DNA of 64,000 bases. Source: Paraliobacillus salinarum. GTDB lineage: Bacteria > Bacillota > Bacilli > Bacillales > Amphibacillaceae. The notes under the pieces are model-generated. The model made no database searches, was not told the origin of the DNA, and saw only the letters and a list, made by a program, of their open reading frames with translations. This document shows, piece after piece, positions 23,537-33,086 of the stretch. The stretch is taken from the NCBI RefSeq assembly GCF_014083865.1, contig NZ_JACEFA010000002.1, forward strand, positions 186,001-250,000, in the 5' to 3' direction. The stretch's first letter is position 1, and each line of letters begins with the position of its first letter. The translations under genes and the position numbers were made by a program.

Positions 23537-26029
23537 TTGAAAAAGCTAGGTATATTTAAATTGCTTCTTCTAATAGTTTTGGTTATTCTACCAATCTCTG
23601 TTAGTGCTGCAAATGACGATGTAATTGTCGATTTACGTTTAATGGAAACTACCGACATACATAGTCATGTAATGAATTATGATTATTTTAGTGGTAGTCA
23701 AGACGAAACAATTGGTCTGGTGAATGTTGCAACCTTAGTCAACAAGGTTAGAGCAGAACATAAGAACACACTTCTTTTTGATAATGGCGATCTGATTCAA
23801 GGAAATCCAATGGCGGATTATATTGTCAACGAAAATGTCCTAGATCAAAATAATAATGTCCACCCTGTCTACAAAGTTATGAATCTATTACAGTATGATG
23901 CAGCAAACTTCGGTAATCATGAATTTAATTATGGACTTGAATTTTTACAAAAAGCTGTATCTGGTTCTGATTTTCCTTATGTAAATGCTAACGTATATAA
24001 GGACAATGGGAAGTTTGAAGAGAACTATTTTAATCCTTATGTAATTTTAGATAAAGAGGTTACTGATCAAAATGGTAACAAACATACCATTAAAGTTGGT
24101 GTTATCGGGTTTACACCACCAAAAATTATGGTATGGGATAAAAGTAACCTAGAAGGTAAAGTAATAACTAGAGATCTAAAAGAAACAGCTGATGAATTTG
24201 TTCCTAAGATGAAAGCTGAAGGTGCTGATGTAATTGTTGGTATTCCACACTCTGGTTTAGGTTCTATTAATGATTATACACATGGTGCAGAAAATGCTAC
24301 GTATGAGCTTTCAAAAGTAAAAGATATGGATGCTCTATTATTCGGACACTCTCACCAAGCATTTCCAAGTGATTATTATGCTTCGCTTGATGGAAAACAT
24401 AATATCGATTTAGAAAAAGGTACAATAAATGGCGTTCAAACAGTACAAGCTGGTTTCTGGGGATCACACCTTGGTATAGCCGATTTAAAACTTAAGAAAA
24501 CTGCTGAAGGTTGGGATGTTGTTGGTGGTCAATCAATAGTGGAACCAATCTATGACTCAGCAACGGATAAGCCACTTGTTGAACCTGATCAAGAAGCAAT
24601 TGATCTAGTAAAAGACGATCATGAAGGTACAAAAAATTATGTATCTACTCCAGTAGGAAAAACAGAAGTGCCATTATTTAGCTACTTTGCGCAAGTAATG
24701 GATGATCCGACTGTTCAAATTGTAAGTGATGCTCAATTAGCATATATTAATAAATATATCCAAGGAACAGAATTTGAAGATCTGCCAGTATTATCTGCAG
24801 CAGCTCCTTTTAAAGCTGGACGAGATGGAGTAAGTGATTACACTGATATTCCTGCTGGTGGGTTAGCTATTAAGGACACAACGTCACTTTATAAATATCC
24901 TAATACTGTTCGTGCAGCTAAATTAACAGGTGCACAGGTTATTGATTGGTTAGAGTGGAGTGCTGGTCAGTTCTATCAAATTGATCCAACATCAGATAAG
25001 CCACAAGAGCTTGTAGATACAAAATTCCGCAGCTATAATTTTGATGTAATGGATGGTTTAACATATGAGGTTGATGTAACAGTACCTCCAAAATATACAG
25101 CTGATGGAGAGTTAATAAATCCAGATAGCAACCGTATTGTCAATGTGAAACATAACGAACAACCAATTGACACAGCAAAAGAGTTCCTTGTTGTAACAAA
25201 TAATCACAGAGCAACATCCAAGTTTGCTAATCCTGATGGTAACAATATTGTTATTGAATCACCAGATGAAACTAGACAAGTACTAATTAATTATATTAGT
25301 GGTCACGATTCAATCAATCCACAAGCTGATAATAACTGGTCATTTGCTAGCATCGATGGTTCTCCAGAACTTATTTTTAGATCCGCTCCTGGTGGAGAAA
25401 AGTATGCAGCAAATATGGATCAAATCGAATTTGTTAAAAAGCGTGATGACGGATATGCAGACTTCAAATTCTCTGTACAGAACAATGAAATACCAAACAA
25501 AGAATTCCCTGATGTTCCAGAAGGGCATTGGGCAAAAGAAGCAATAAACAGATTGTTCAACCAGGGTATTATTAAAGGCTATGAAACTGGGAATTTCGAA
25601 CCTAAAAACGAAATTACTCGTGCGCACTTCGCAATGCTTCTAGTTCGTGCATTAGAGCTTGAAGGTGAAGCTACTCATCCATTTAGTGACCTTAGTGGTT
25701 ATGCAGAAGCTGAAGTTGCTCTTGCTTACGAACATGGTTTAGTAAAAGGTTATCCAGATGGTACTTTCAAGCCAGATGTTCCAATTAAGCGTGAAGCAAT
25801 TGCTGCTATGATGTTAAGAGCGTATAATGTAAAAAATAATACCACTTATTTAGCAACAGAGGATTATCACTTCTCTGATGAAAAGGAAATCGCTCCTTAT
25901 TTTGATGATGCAGTAGACGCAGTATACGAGCTTGAATTAATGGAAGGTATGGGTAATAATATATTCGCTCCAAAGAATAACTCAACTAGAGCGGAAGCAG
26001 CAACAGCAGTAGATAGACTTCTTCCTTAA
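23537..26029 (+). CDS. SLH-anchored CpdB/YfkN-type 2',3'-cyclic-nucleotide phosphodiesterase / nucleotidase
   Basis: An 830-residue secreted enzyme. Signal peptide 1-24 (ends SVSAA). The metallophosphatase domain shows METTDIHSH, LFDNGDLIQGNP, NFGNHEFNYG and LLFGHSHQ, in the form typical of CpdB-like enzymes rather than UshA. The 5'-nucleotidase C-terminal domain follows to about residue 640, then three SLH repeats (about 655-830; TRAH, KREA and TRAE stand for the ITRAE motif). It would release phosphate and nucleosides from RNA-derived nucleotides at the cell surface. TTG start with ATAGGAGG nine bases before. A cre-like box lies just upstream. Confidence 0.92.
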   Translation: MKKLGIFKLLLLIVLVILPISVSAANDDVIVDLRLMETTDIHSHVMNYDYFSGSQDETIGLVNVATLVNKVRAEHKNTLLFDNGDLIQGNPMADYIVNENVLDQNNNVHPVYKVMNLLQYDAANFGNHEFNYGLEFLQKAVSGSDFPYVNANVYKDNGKFEENYFNPYVILDKEVTDQNGNKHTIKVGVIGFTPPKIMVWDKSNLEGKVITRDLKETADEFVPKMKAEGADVIVGIPHSGLGSINDYTHGAENATYELSKVKDMDALLFGHSHQAFPSDYYASLDGKHNIDLEKGTINGVQTVQAGFWGSHLGIADLKLKKTAEGWDVVGGQSIVEPIYDSATDKPLVEPDQEAIDLVKDDHEGTKNYVSTPVGKTEVPLFSYFAQVMDDPTVQIVSDAQLAYINKYIQGTEFEDLPVLSAAAPFKAGRDGVSDYTDIPAGGLAIKDTTSLYKYPNTVRAAKLTGAQVIDWLEWSAGQFYQIDPTSDKPQELVDTKFRSYNFDVMDGLTYEVDVTVPPKYTADGELINPDSNRIVNVKHNEQPIDTAKEFLVVTNNHRATSKFANPDGNNIVIESPDETRQVLINYISGHDSINPQADNNWSFASIDGSPELIFRSAPGGEKYAANMDQIEFVKKRDDGYADFKFSVQNNEIPNKEFPDVPEGHWAKEAINRLFNQGIIKGYETGNFEPKNEITRAHFAMLLVRALELEGEATHPFSDLSGYAEAEVALAYEHGLVKGYPDGTFKPDVPIKREAIAAMMLRAYNVKNNTTYLATEDYHFSDEKEIAPYFDDAVDAVYELELMEGMGNNIFAPKNNSTRAEAATAVDRLLP

Positions 26030-26191
26030 ATATTAAGAGTATACAATTTATATATAAAAATGCAGTTTATTATCGATTAGAAGATTACTCATAAATTGAT
26101 TATTTGACATATCACACAATGGTGTCAGAGGAAACACATACGTTGATTCCCTTTTAGTTTAATCGTGTGTCTTGTTATAATGCTTAACACA

Positions 26192-26220
26192 AGAGATTAG
26201 CTCGAATCGAGCTAATCTCT
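26192..26220 (+). terminator. Terminator downstream of the SLH phosphodiesterase gene
   Basis: AGAGATTAGCTCGA and TCGAGCTAATCTCT form a 14-bp stem followed by TATTCTTT. It lies 160 bp beyond the stop. In the gap 26030-26395 I see nothing besides this and the tagH terminator. Confidence 0.75.
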
Positions 26221-26368
26221 TATTCTTTATTGACATAGCGCAGACTCCATTCAAAAATAAGCTGAATACCAATATCTACATATTTATTTTTCCATAGCCA
26301 CCATAAACACACTCGGAACTTTTACTTGTTGAAGTTTGAAATTTGAGCATGTTAATCGAACTAAAAAA

Positions 26369-26389
26369 TCCTCATCATTGAGATGAGGA
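26369..26389 (-). terminator. Terminator of tagH
   Basis: TCCTCATC pairs with GATGAGGA; on the minus strand the stem is followed by TTTTTTAG. Confidence 0.85.
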
Positions 26390-26395
26390 CGAAAA

Positions 26396-27187
26396 TTAGT
26401 TTAGTACGTGTTGAGCCAATACTTGTTCTTTATAATCATCTTTTTCTTTCTTAGTCATCTTTTTGAATTTGTTAATAAATTCCTCGTATTGAGGCAATAT
26501 CTCATCGACCGAACCAAATGCTCTAACTGTACCAAATTCCAACCAAAGGATTTTTTCACAAAACTGCTTCATTTGACCTAACGAATGACTCACAAAAATC
26601 ATTGTTTTACCTTTTGCTTTAAATTCCTTCATCTTAGCTAAGCTCTTCTCAGCAAATGCCTTGTCACCTACAGATAAAGCTTCATCAATAATTAGAATAT
26701 CAGGATCTACATTAACAGATATCGCAAAACCTAATCGAGATTTCATACCGCTGGAATATGATTTAACAGGTTGATCAATGAATTGTTCTAATTCCGCAAA
26801 TTCTATAATGCTAGGCTCAAGCTTTTTAATTTGATTTTTATTAAATCCTAACATCAATAATTTTAATTCAATATTGTCTCTGCCACTTAAATCTCCTTTT
26901 AGACCAGATGCAACAGCGATTAACGAGGCTTGTCCATTTACTGTAACGTTACCTTTTGTTTCTGGAACTATACCTGCAATAATATTAGAAAGAGTGGATT
27001 TACCAGAACCGTTAGTACCTACAAATCCAATTACATCTCCTTTGTTTGCTTCAAAGCTAACGCCTCTAAGCGCATAGAAATCTTCCCCATAATTTCTAGG
27101 GAATAACAAGTCTAAAATTCGTTCACCTGGACTGTTATACAATTTATATTTTTTTGTTACATCGTCTACTACAATCGATTTATTCAT
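26396..27187 (-). CDS. tagH: Teichoic acid export ABC transporter, ATP-binding protein
   Basis: A 263-residue ATPase of the O-antigen/teichoic acid export type, which with TagG flips the lipid-linked polymer outward. Walker A GTNGSGKST, signature YSSGMKSRLGFA and Walker B ILIIDEALSVGDKAF are present. The start at 27187 (TAAAGGAG upstream) replaces a longer ORF that would overlap tagG. It lacks the long C-terminal extension of B. subtilis TagH (about 527 residues), resembling instead Staphylococcus TarH. 16 bp downstream of tagG, terminator follows. Confidence 0.93.
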   Translation of the reverse strand: MNKSIVVDDVTKKYKLYNSPGERILDLLFPRNYGEDFYALRGVSFEANKGDVIGFVGTNGSGKSTLSNIIAGIVPETKGNVTVNGQASLIAVASGLKGDLSGRDNIELKLLMLGFNKNQIKKLEPSIIEFAELEQFIDQPVKSYSSGMKSRLGFAISVNVDPDILIIDEALSVGDKAFAEKSLAKMKEFKAKGKTMIFVSHSLGQMKQFCEKILWLEFGTVRAFGSVDEILPQYEEFINKFKKMTKKEKDDYKEQVLAQHVLN

Positions 27188-27203
27188 AGTAACTCCTTTA
27201 TTT

Positions 27204-28031
27204 TTAAAGAAAATCGATAAAATGTCTTCGAAACTTAACATGTAAGTTTGAACCAATTATAAACAACACAAGCGTGATACCCCAAAAGTATAGAGTATAT
27301 TGCCAATTATCAATTAAATACCAGTTCAATCCAAGAAAACCTGCTCTATATCCTTCTATTAGATAGTAAAGTGGGTTAATTTTCATAATAATTTTGATCC
27401 AACCATCAAGATTTGAAGTATCTACACTCCAAAGGATTGGAGAAAGATATAATAACATTCTAAGAGAAGCATTAAGAAACATGTGTACATCTCTAATAAT
27501 TGTTGACAACGTTGATGTTATCAATGATAAGGCATAACTAAAGGCAACTGTAGCAAATAAAAAATAGAATATTTGTAGATAGTATATATTGAAATAAAAT
27601 CCCATTATATTCAAAATAATAATTGTAATTACGACCATTATGACGTGTATATACAGCTGAGAAAAAATAACAAAGTTTGGTATAACACTCATAGGAAAAT
27701 TCATTTTCGATAGCATTCTAAGTCTTGTGTACACAGATTTCGAACCTTTAATGGTGGATTGATAAAAGAAAAACCATAAAATGAAACCTGTTAACATCCA
27801 AGGTAGAAAAGGGACAAAATTATCAGGTGCTACCTCTACTTCGGGTCTCTGTCTGATACCATAACCAAAAACAAACCAATATATCCCAATTTGTATTAAA
27901 GGGTTTATTACTTCCCAAGCCATACCTAGATAATTTGTGTTATTAGCACTTTTGAGCTCATATAATGATAATCTTCTTATCAAATAAAAATGATTGATTT
28001 GTTCTTTTAAAACTAGCAGTGGGGATCTCAT
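27204..28031 (-). CDS. tagG: Teichoic acid export ABC transporter, permease
   Basis: A 275-residue ABC-2 type permease with six hydrophobic helices and the N-terminal amphipathic segment typical of TagG/TarG (LVLKEQINHFYLIRRL, then YLGMAWEVINPLIQ). ATG 28031 with AAAGGAAA upstream was chosen; the longer ORF start lacks a ribosome site. Forms the export channel with TagH. It is 85 bp downstream of a CDP-glycerol transferase gene in the same direction. Confidence 0.93.
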   Translation of the reverse strand: MRSPLLVLKEQINHFYLIRRLSLYELKSANNTNYLGMAWEVINPLIQIGIYWFVFGYGIRQRPEVEVAPDNFVPFLPWMLTGFILWFFFYQSTIKGSKSVYTRLRMLSKMNFPMSVIPNFVIFSQLYIHVIMVVITIIILNIMGFYFNIYYLQIFYFLFATVAFSYALSLITSTLSTIIRDVHMFLNASLRMLLYLSPILWSVDTSNLDGWIKIIMKINPLYYLIEGYRAGFLGLNWYLIDNWQYTLYFWGITLVLFIIGSNLHVKFRRHFIDFL

Positions 28032-28116
28032 AATTGTTTCCTTTCTGTAACACCATAAAATACTTACCAAAGTATACTAATTAAACGAAAAAAACACAAC
28101 TATAATGTGTATGAAT

Positions 28117-29295
28117 TTAATTGAAAACTTTGTTAACAACTCTCTCACTGGATCTTCCGTTTTCTAAATAACAAAATTTTCGATTGAAAGTTTTTACCTT
28201 CTCAGATATATAAAGTGTCTCACTTATTTTATCTATTTCTTTAATTAAATCAGTTGTTGTTTGAACTAGAGGTCCTGGTGCATCCTGTTCTAAGTCAAAA
28301 TAAAAACCTCTTAGTTTCTGTTTGTATTTTTGTAAATCGTAAGTATAAAAGATCATTGGTCTGTTTAGGTTTGCGTAATCAAAAAAGACTGATGAATAAT
28401 CTGTTATTAAAACATCAGATACAAGATATAAATCTCTTATATCTTTGTAATTAGAAAAGTCATATGCAAAGCCTTTGTAATTTTCTATGTTTAGATTTTC
28501 AGCTACAAGATAATGCATCCTAAAAAGAATTATCCATTCATCACCTAGTTTTTGATTTAACAGATCTAGATCTATATTAATGCTGAATTTATATTTACCT
28601 TTAGAATAAAACTCATCATCTCTCCAAGTAGGGGCATATAAAAGAACTTTTTTATTCTTTGGTAAATCCATATTATTTTTCAAGGAATTGATCATATTCC
28701 TATTGTTATTATTCAATAAATAGTCATTCCTTGGATAACCAGACTCAATAATTTCACCGTTATAGCCAAACGCTCTTTTGAAAATTTCAGTAGAGTATGC
28801 ATTAGGCGAAATTAAATAATCCCATTTAACGGACTCATTAACAAAATTTTTTTTATATTCTTTAGTATTTGTACCAGGCATATGTACCTTTTGTATGTCT
28901 AATCCTAATTTTTTTAAAGGTGTACCATGCCAAGTTTGTATATATGTTGTATGAGCAGGTTTAGGGATCCATAAAGGAAGCCTACTATTAATTACCCAAT
29001 ATTCCGCTCTTGCCATGTTTACTAGCCATTTCAATGAAAATCGATTCAAATATTTTTTTTTATCATCATTTTTCAGTTGAAGTTCATACCTTTTATCAAT
29101 ACTCCAATATAATTTATAGTTAGGATGATTCTTCAAAAGATACTCATACAAAGCTAATGGATTATCACTAATTTGTTTTCCGTGAAAGCTTTCAAAAATT
29201 ACCGAATCTTTTTTGGCAGGTAACTTAGAGATTACATAAAAAACGAATTTATATATTTTTAAAATTATCTTTCTACGCTTTAAAAAACCCCGCAT
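28117..29295 (-). CDS. CDP-glycerol glycerophosphotransferase family protein (TagB/TagF-like)
   Basis: A 392-residue GT-B-fold enzyme that adds glycerol-phosphate (or a similar polyol phosphate) from CDP-glycerol. Conserved motifs are YIQTWHGTPLKKLG, LLYAPTWRDDEFY, a histidine-containing RMHY segment and LITDYSSVFFDYANL. An amphipathic basic N-terminus would bind the membrane. GGAG lies 8 bases before the ATG. Length fits TagB/TarB or a short TagF; WHGTPLK is more TagF-like than the WHAAGA of the gene at 45119. Whether it primes or polymerises is not certain. Confidence 0.88.
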   Translation of the reverse strand: MRGFLKRRKIILKIYKFVFYVISKLPAKKDSVIFESFHGKQISDNPLALYEYLLKNHPNYKLYWSIDKRYELQLKNDDKKKYLNRFSLKWLVNMARAEYWVINSRLPLWIPKPAHTTYIQTWHGTPLKKLGLDIQKVHMPGTNTKEYKKNFVNESVKWDYLISPNAYSTEIFKRAFGYNGEIIESGYPRNDYLLNNNNRNMINSLKNNMDLPKNKKVLLYAPTWRDDEFYSKGKYKFSINIDLDLLNQKLGDEWIILFRMHYLVAENLNIENYKGFAYDFSNYKDIRDLYLVSDVLITDYSSVFFDYANLNRPMIFYTYDLQKYKQKLRGFYFDLEQDAPGPLVQTTTDLIKEIDKISETLYISEKVKTFNRKFCYLENGRSSERVVNKVFN

Positions 29296-29327
29296 ACCAT
29301 TCGCTCCAATCTTTTAATGCAACCATT

Positions 29328-29370
29328 AAAATAATAATGTTAAGGAAATATCCCCTAACATTATTATTTT
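29328..29370 (-). terminator. Long AT-rich hairpin between the fusion gene and the next transferase gene
   Basis: AAAATAATAATGTTA (29328-29342) pairs perfectly with TAACATTATTATTTT (29356-29370), directly after the fusion gene stop. It ends in a T-run on the minus strand and could attenuate transcription into the downstream genes. Confidence 0.7.
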
Positions 29371-29373
29371 AAT

Positions 29374-32300
29374 CTATTTCAAAGCTTTATAAAAGGTTTT
29401 CATAGCCTTTTCGTTGTACTTATTGGAATAAAATACACCATTATGTGTGTTTCTTTCAATAATAAATTTGTTTAATCCCTCAATCAAACCATCAACACTA
29501 TCTTCAACCAATAATCCATACTTACCATCTTCAAGGACAGTTCTATTTGCAACAATGTCTGTAGCAATAATGTTCATTTCTAGCGTTAGTGCTTCCAGAA
29601 GAACCATTGGTTGGCCTTCATAATGCGAAGAGAGAACAAAGCAATCACATTTTTTCATAAACTCAAAAGGATTCTCTAATTGCCCAACCAAGTAAACATT
29701 GTTGGAAAGGTTTAATTCTATTATTAACTTTTGCAAATCTGCTTTAAGAGGTCCTGAACCCAAGATATACAATTTACATTTATCATTCTTTTTCACTATC
29801 TCTGCAAAGGATTTAATTAGATTATCTTGCGCCTTCTCTGGTGATAGTCTTCCCATATTCACGAAGCTAATATTATCAGTCGTTGGGTAAGGAATAAATT
29901 TTTCATCAGCTTCAAAACCTAAGATTTCTATGATAGAGATATATTCACTTTCAATCCAACCTATCTCCTTACCTTCAAATTCTACAAAAGAGTACTCTGC
30001 AAATTGTGTTGTAAGCTCTTTCGTTACTATAACTTGAGTGCCTTCTGAAATACTTATATTCCCTTTACGTTTTTCATACATACTCAAAGGATCTGAATAA
30101 AATGAATCAATAGTTGACACATTGGTTATCCCTATTTTTTTAACAACTTCATTTTTCAGTTCTATTGGTTCTTCTACATATTTAACAGCCTTATTATTTA
30201 ACCATCCTTTTATCTCATCTTTTATTACATAATGATATTTACCGTTAACTGTTTTACTAGTTTTTTTGATGAGCACATTTGTATTTAATAGTTCTTCAGC
30301 AGCCATTATTTCTTTGGCCTTTGGATGTGGGGATGGCTTTGACCATAGTTTATAATTTTCAGGATTAGATATAACAGCTATTTTATTACTTTCGTATTCC
30401 CTTAATATCCTGTTATCAATATTTTTTATAAAAAATCTATGCTTGTAATGGTTTAATGATTTTCTAAGCTTTTTATCTACCTTAGAAAATAAGGAATCTT
30501 TTGTGTTGTACTCTTTAACTGTTTTTAAAGCTGAATTATCAATCCATCCAATTTTAGTTTGGTTAATATAAATACGACTATAGGAGCTATGTTGTGTCTT
30601 TACTTCTTCATTAATATATACCATTATGTCTTTATAATCGTAACTATTTGACACCTTTTTTACTCTCTTTAATTTAAAAGGTTTATTCCATATATCATTG
30701 TTACGAGGCCATTTAACTATAGCTAGTTTATTTAACTCTTTTCTTTCAAGAATACTATCTGGTAAAATCGCAAAATTACATTCTTCCATCCAGCCTATTA
30801 TCAGGTTTTTATGTTTAAATTTATAAAAAACTTTATCACCAACAATAGCCTTTCTCTGTATCGTAACTTCTTCACCTTCATATTCTATTGCATCACATAT
30901 AATATTATCTATTTCACAAATAGGTCTTCTTAGCACTTTACTATTTTGTTCAGGCTTTACAATAGACCGTGCTTTATAATTAGAGTAATCAATTATTGGT
31001 TCACTTTGTTCACTAGTGGTTTCTTCTGATTTGTTTTCACCGCTTAGATGAAGTATTTTATCTGGGTTTATGGAATTAAGTATATAATCAAATTTTTCTT
31101 CATTGGCGAACTGCAAAAGGTTCTTTTTGTTAAGTTCCATTGTCCCTTTAGATACACTAACTAATTTATCAAATTTATTGTATATAGAAAACAAACCTCT
31201 TAAATTCTGTCTGTGCGGACGTTTTCCGTTAACTGTGCGTTCACTATCAGACAATAAATCATTGTGCATATAACATAATTTCTTTTTCGCATCTATACTA
31301 ATAATATATTTCGCCCAAAAGAAACTATATCCACTAAAATCAATTCCATAATCAAATTCACTATTCCCAAACAATCTTCTAACTTCTCTTTTATATGCAG
31401 ATTCCGGATATAATTTCTTTTCCGCTTTCCGAAATACACCTCTATTTTTAATCAGTTTATCCCTGTAAACTTCATTAAGTTTATAGGATGGTACTCCTAA
31501 TTTAAATAAAAACCTCACATTTTCATTTACTTTATTCAAATTGTTTAAAACTTCGGGTGATTTTGGGGTTTTCATAAAACAACTTACATCATATTTTGTA
31601 TAATCTATATTGTCCAATAAGTTTATCACTGAACTCGTGATCCCATTATTAGCCATACCACCCGGGTATAACACTATCTTTTCCTTTTTATTATCTAAAT
31701 TGTTTATCACTTTTATATTGGTAGTCTCATTTAAGAATAAATAATCAACTAGCCTTTTAGTTACATTTCCATCATCATAATTAACAAATTTCTCTTTCAT
31801 ACTTTTATAATTAATCTGATACTGACTTTGTTTGTGTGTTTTATTTTTAATAGCATATATTAAATCTTTAATGTTCAAGCATACAGGTCCAGGTAATTCC
31901 TCATCTTTAAAGTATTTTTGTCTTTCTTCATTGTATTCATCTTCATCAAGAGTATAAAAGACTATTGGCTTATCTGTAACTAGATAGTCAAAAAAGATAC
32001 TTGAATAATCTGTAATGAGTAAATCAACCAAACCTAATAATTGATTAGTATCTACGTAATCAGGAATAAGGCATTCTTTCAATTCTAAATGCTTCACTGC
32101 TTCATCATATAAAAATGGGTGAACCTTTACCAATACATTAAACTCATTCCCTAAGTGCGTATTAAGCGTTTCAATATCGGCCATGATTTGATATATATCA
32201 TTACTTACCTTGTTTACACTCTTTCCTTTCCATGTAGGAGCATAGAGAATTGTTGATTTATTAGCATCTATTTTTAATCCATATTCAGATATCTCTTGAC

Positions 32301-32961
32301 GAAATTTGCTAGTATCAAGATTTAAAGTTAAGTCTATTCTAGGATAGCCGTCTTCTATAATGCTACCTGAATATATGCCATCTAGTTTATAACTTTTAAG
32401 AAAGATATTTGTAGTATGTTTATTTGGACTCAGTATATAATTTGTTGACAAAAAGTTCCTTACTACATTTTGAGAATGAGCTGGATTGCCTGGGATGTCA
32501 AACCCCATTGTCTTTAGTGGCGTACCATGCCATGTGTTTATATATATTTGTTCTTTTTTTGGAATAAAAAAAGACTGAAAAGTAGAGTTATTAATCAAAT
32601 ACTTACTTGTAGTTAAATATTTCAAATATTCTTTTGAATTTCTTTTAACGAAAATAACATTATTATATTTTTTATATTTTTTTATTATCTTGTCTAAATT
32701 AGCGAAGTTGTCTATTGACCATACATGTTTGTATGAGTCAAAATCTTGATGATCTAGAAGATGTGAAAAAATAGCGTATGGACTATCAGTTAAACTTTTC
32801 CCATCCCGACTTTCATATAGAATAACATCTTCTTGCACCTTATACTTTTCATAATATCTAGTGAATAATATACTCCTTTTATGATTATGTTTTCTAATAA
32901 AATTCATTATTGGTTCAATAATAAATTTTATTTTTCTTTTTAATATTTTTTTAGTTAGCAC
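29374..32961 (-). CDS. Giant fusion: CDP-glycerol glycerophosphotransferase + GT4 glycosyltransferase interrupted by four GW modules
   Basis: A 1195-residue protein. Residues about 40-410 are a TagF-type transferase (NTWHGTPLKTMG, ILYAPTWKG, LVKVHPF, LITDYSSIFFDY). From about 430 a GT4 fold begins (VLYPGGMANNGITSS), runs to about 650, is broken by about 350 residues, and resumes near 1025 (NISFVNMGRLSPEKAQ) to the end, with the donor motif EGQPMVLLEAL. The inserted part contains four GW dipeptides at residues 723, 805, 919 and 1001, each ending an SH3-like beta-rich module. No signal peptide is present. It lies in the tag operon and likely both glycosylates and extends a wall polymer; the role of the GW insert is unknown. 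Confidence 0.88.
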   Translation of the reverse strand: MLTKKILKRKIKFIIEPIMNFIRKHNHKRSILFTRYYEKYKVQEDVILYESRDGKSLTDSPYAIFSHLLDHQDFDSYKHVWSIDNFANLDKIIKKYKKYNNVIFVKRNSKEYLKYLTTSKYLINNSTFQSFFIPKKEQIYINTWHGTPLKTMGFDIPGNPAHSQNVVRNFLSTNYILSPNKHTTNIFLKSYKLDGIYSGSIIEDGYPRIDLTLNLDTSKFRQEISEYGLKIDANKSTILYAPTWKGKSVNKVSNDIYQIMADIETLNTHLGNEFNVLVKVHPFLYDEAVKHLELKECLIPDYVDTNQLLGLVDLLITDYSSIFFDYLVTDKPIVFYTLDEDEYNEERQKYFKDEELPGPVCLNIKDLIYAIKNKTHKQSQYQINYKSMKEKFVNYDDGNVTKRLVDYLFLNETTNIKVINNLDNKKEKIVLYPGGMANNGITSSVINLLDNIDYTKYDVSCFMKTPKSPEVLNNLNKVNENVRFLFKLGVPSYKLNEVYRDKLIKNRGVFRKAEKKLYPESAYKREVRRLFGNSEFDYGIDFSGYSFFWAKYIISIDAKKKLCYMHNDLLSDSERTVNGKRPHRQNLRGLFSIYNKFDKLVSVSKGTMELNKKNLLQFANEEKFDYILNSINPDKILHLSGENKSEETTSEQSEPIIDYSNYKARSIVKPEQNSKVLRRPICEIDNIICDAIEYEGEEVTIQRKAIVGDKVFYKFKHKNLIIGWMEECNFAILPDSILERKELNKLAIVKWPRNNDIWNKPFKLKRVKKVSNSYDYKDIMVYINEEVKTQHSSYSRIYINQTKIGWIDNSALKTVKEYNTKDSLFSKVDKKLRKSLNHYKHRFFIKNIDNRILREYESNKIAVISNPENYKLWSKPSPHPKAKEIMAAEELLNTNVLIKKTSKTVNGKYHYVIKDEIKGWLNNKAVKYVEEPIELKNEVVKKIGITNVSTIDSFYSDPLSMYEKRKGNISISEGTQVIVTKELTTQFAEYSFVEFEGKEIGWIESEYISIIEILGFEADEKFIPYPTTDNISFVNMGRLSPEKAQDNLIKSFAEIVKKNDKCKLYILGSGPLKADLQKLIIELNLSNNVYLVGQLENPFEFMKKCDCFVLSSHYEGQPMVLLEALTLEMNIIATDIVANRTVLEDGKYGLLVEDSVDGLIEGLNKFIIERNTHNGVFYSNKYNEKAMKTFYKALK

Positions 32962-33086
32962 TTCTAAATACTCCCCTTTATATTTTCCAAAAAAAATAAT
33001 TAAAAATGGTCAAAAGTAAACCAAAGATAATATATTATATCATATTTTATTTTTCCACTTAAGCTAATATTTTATATATTGGTCTT

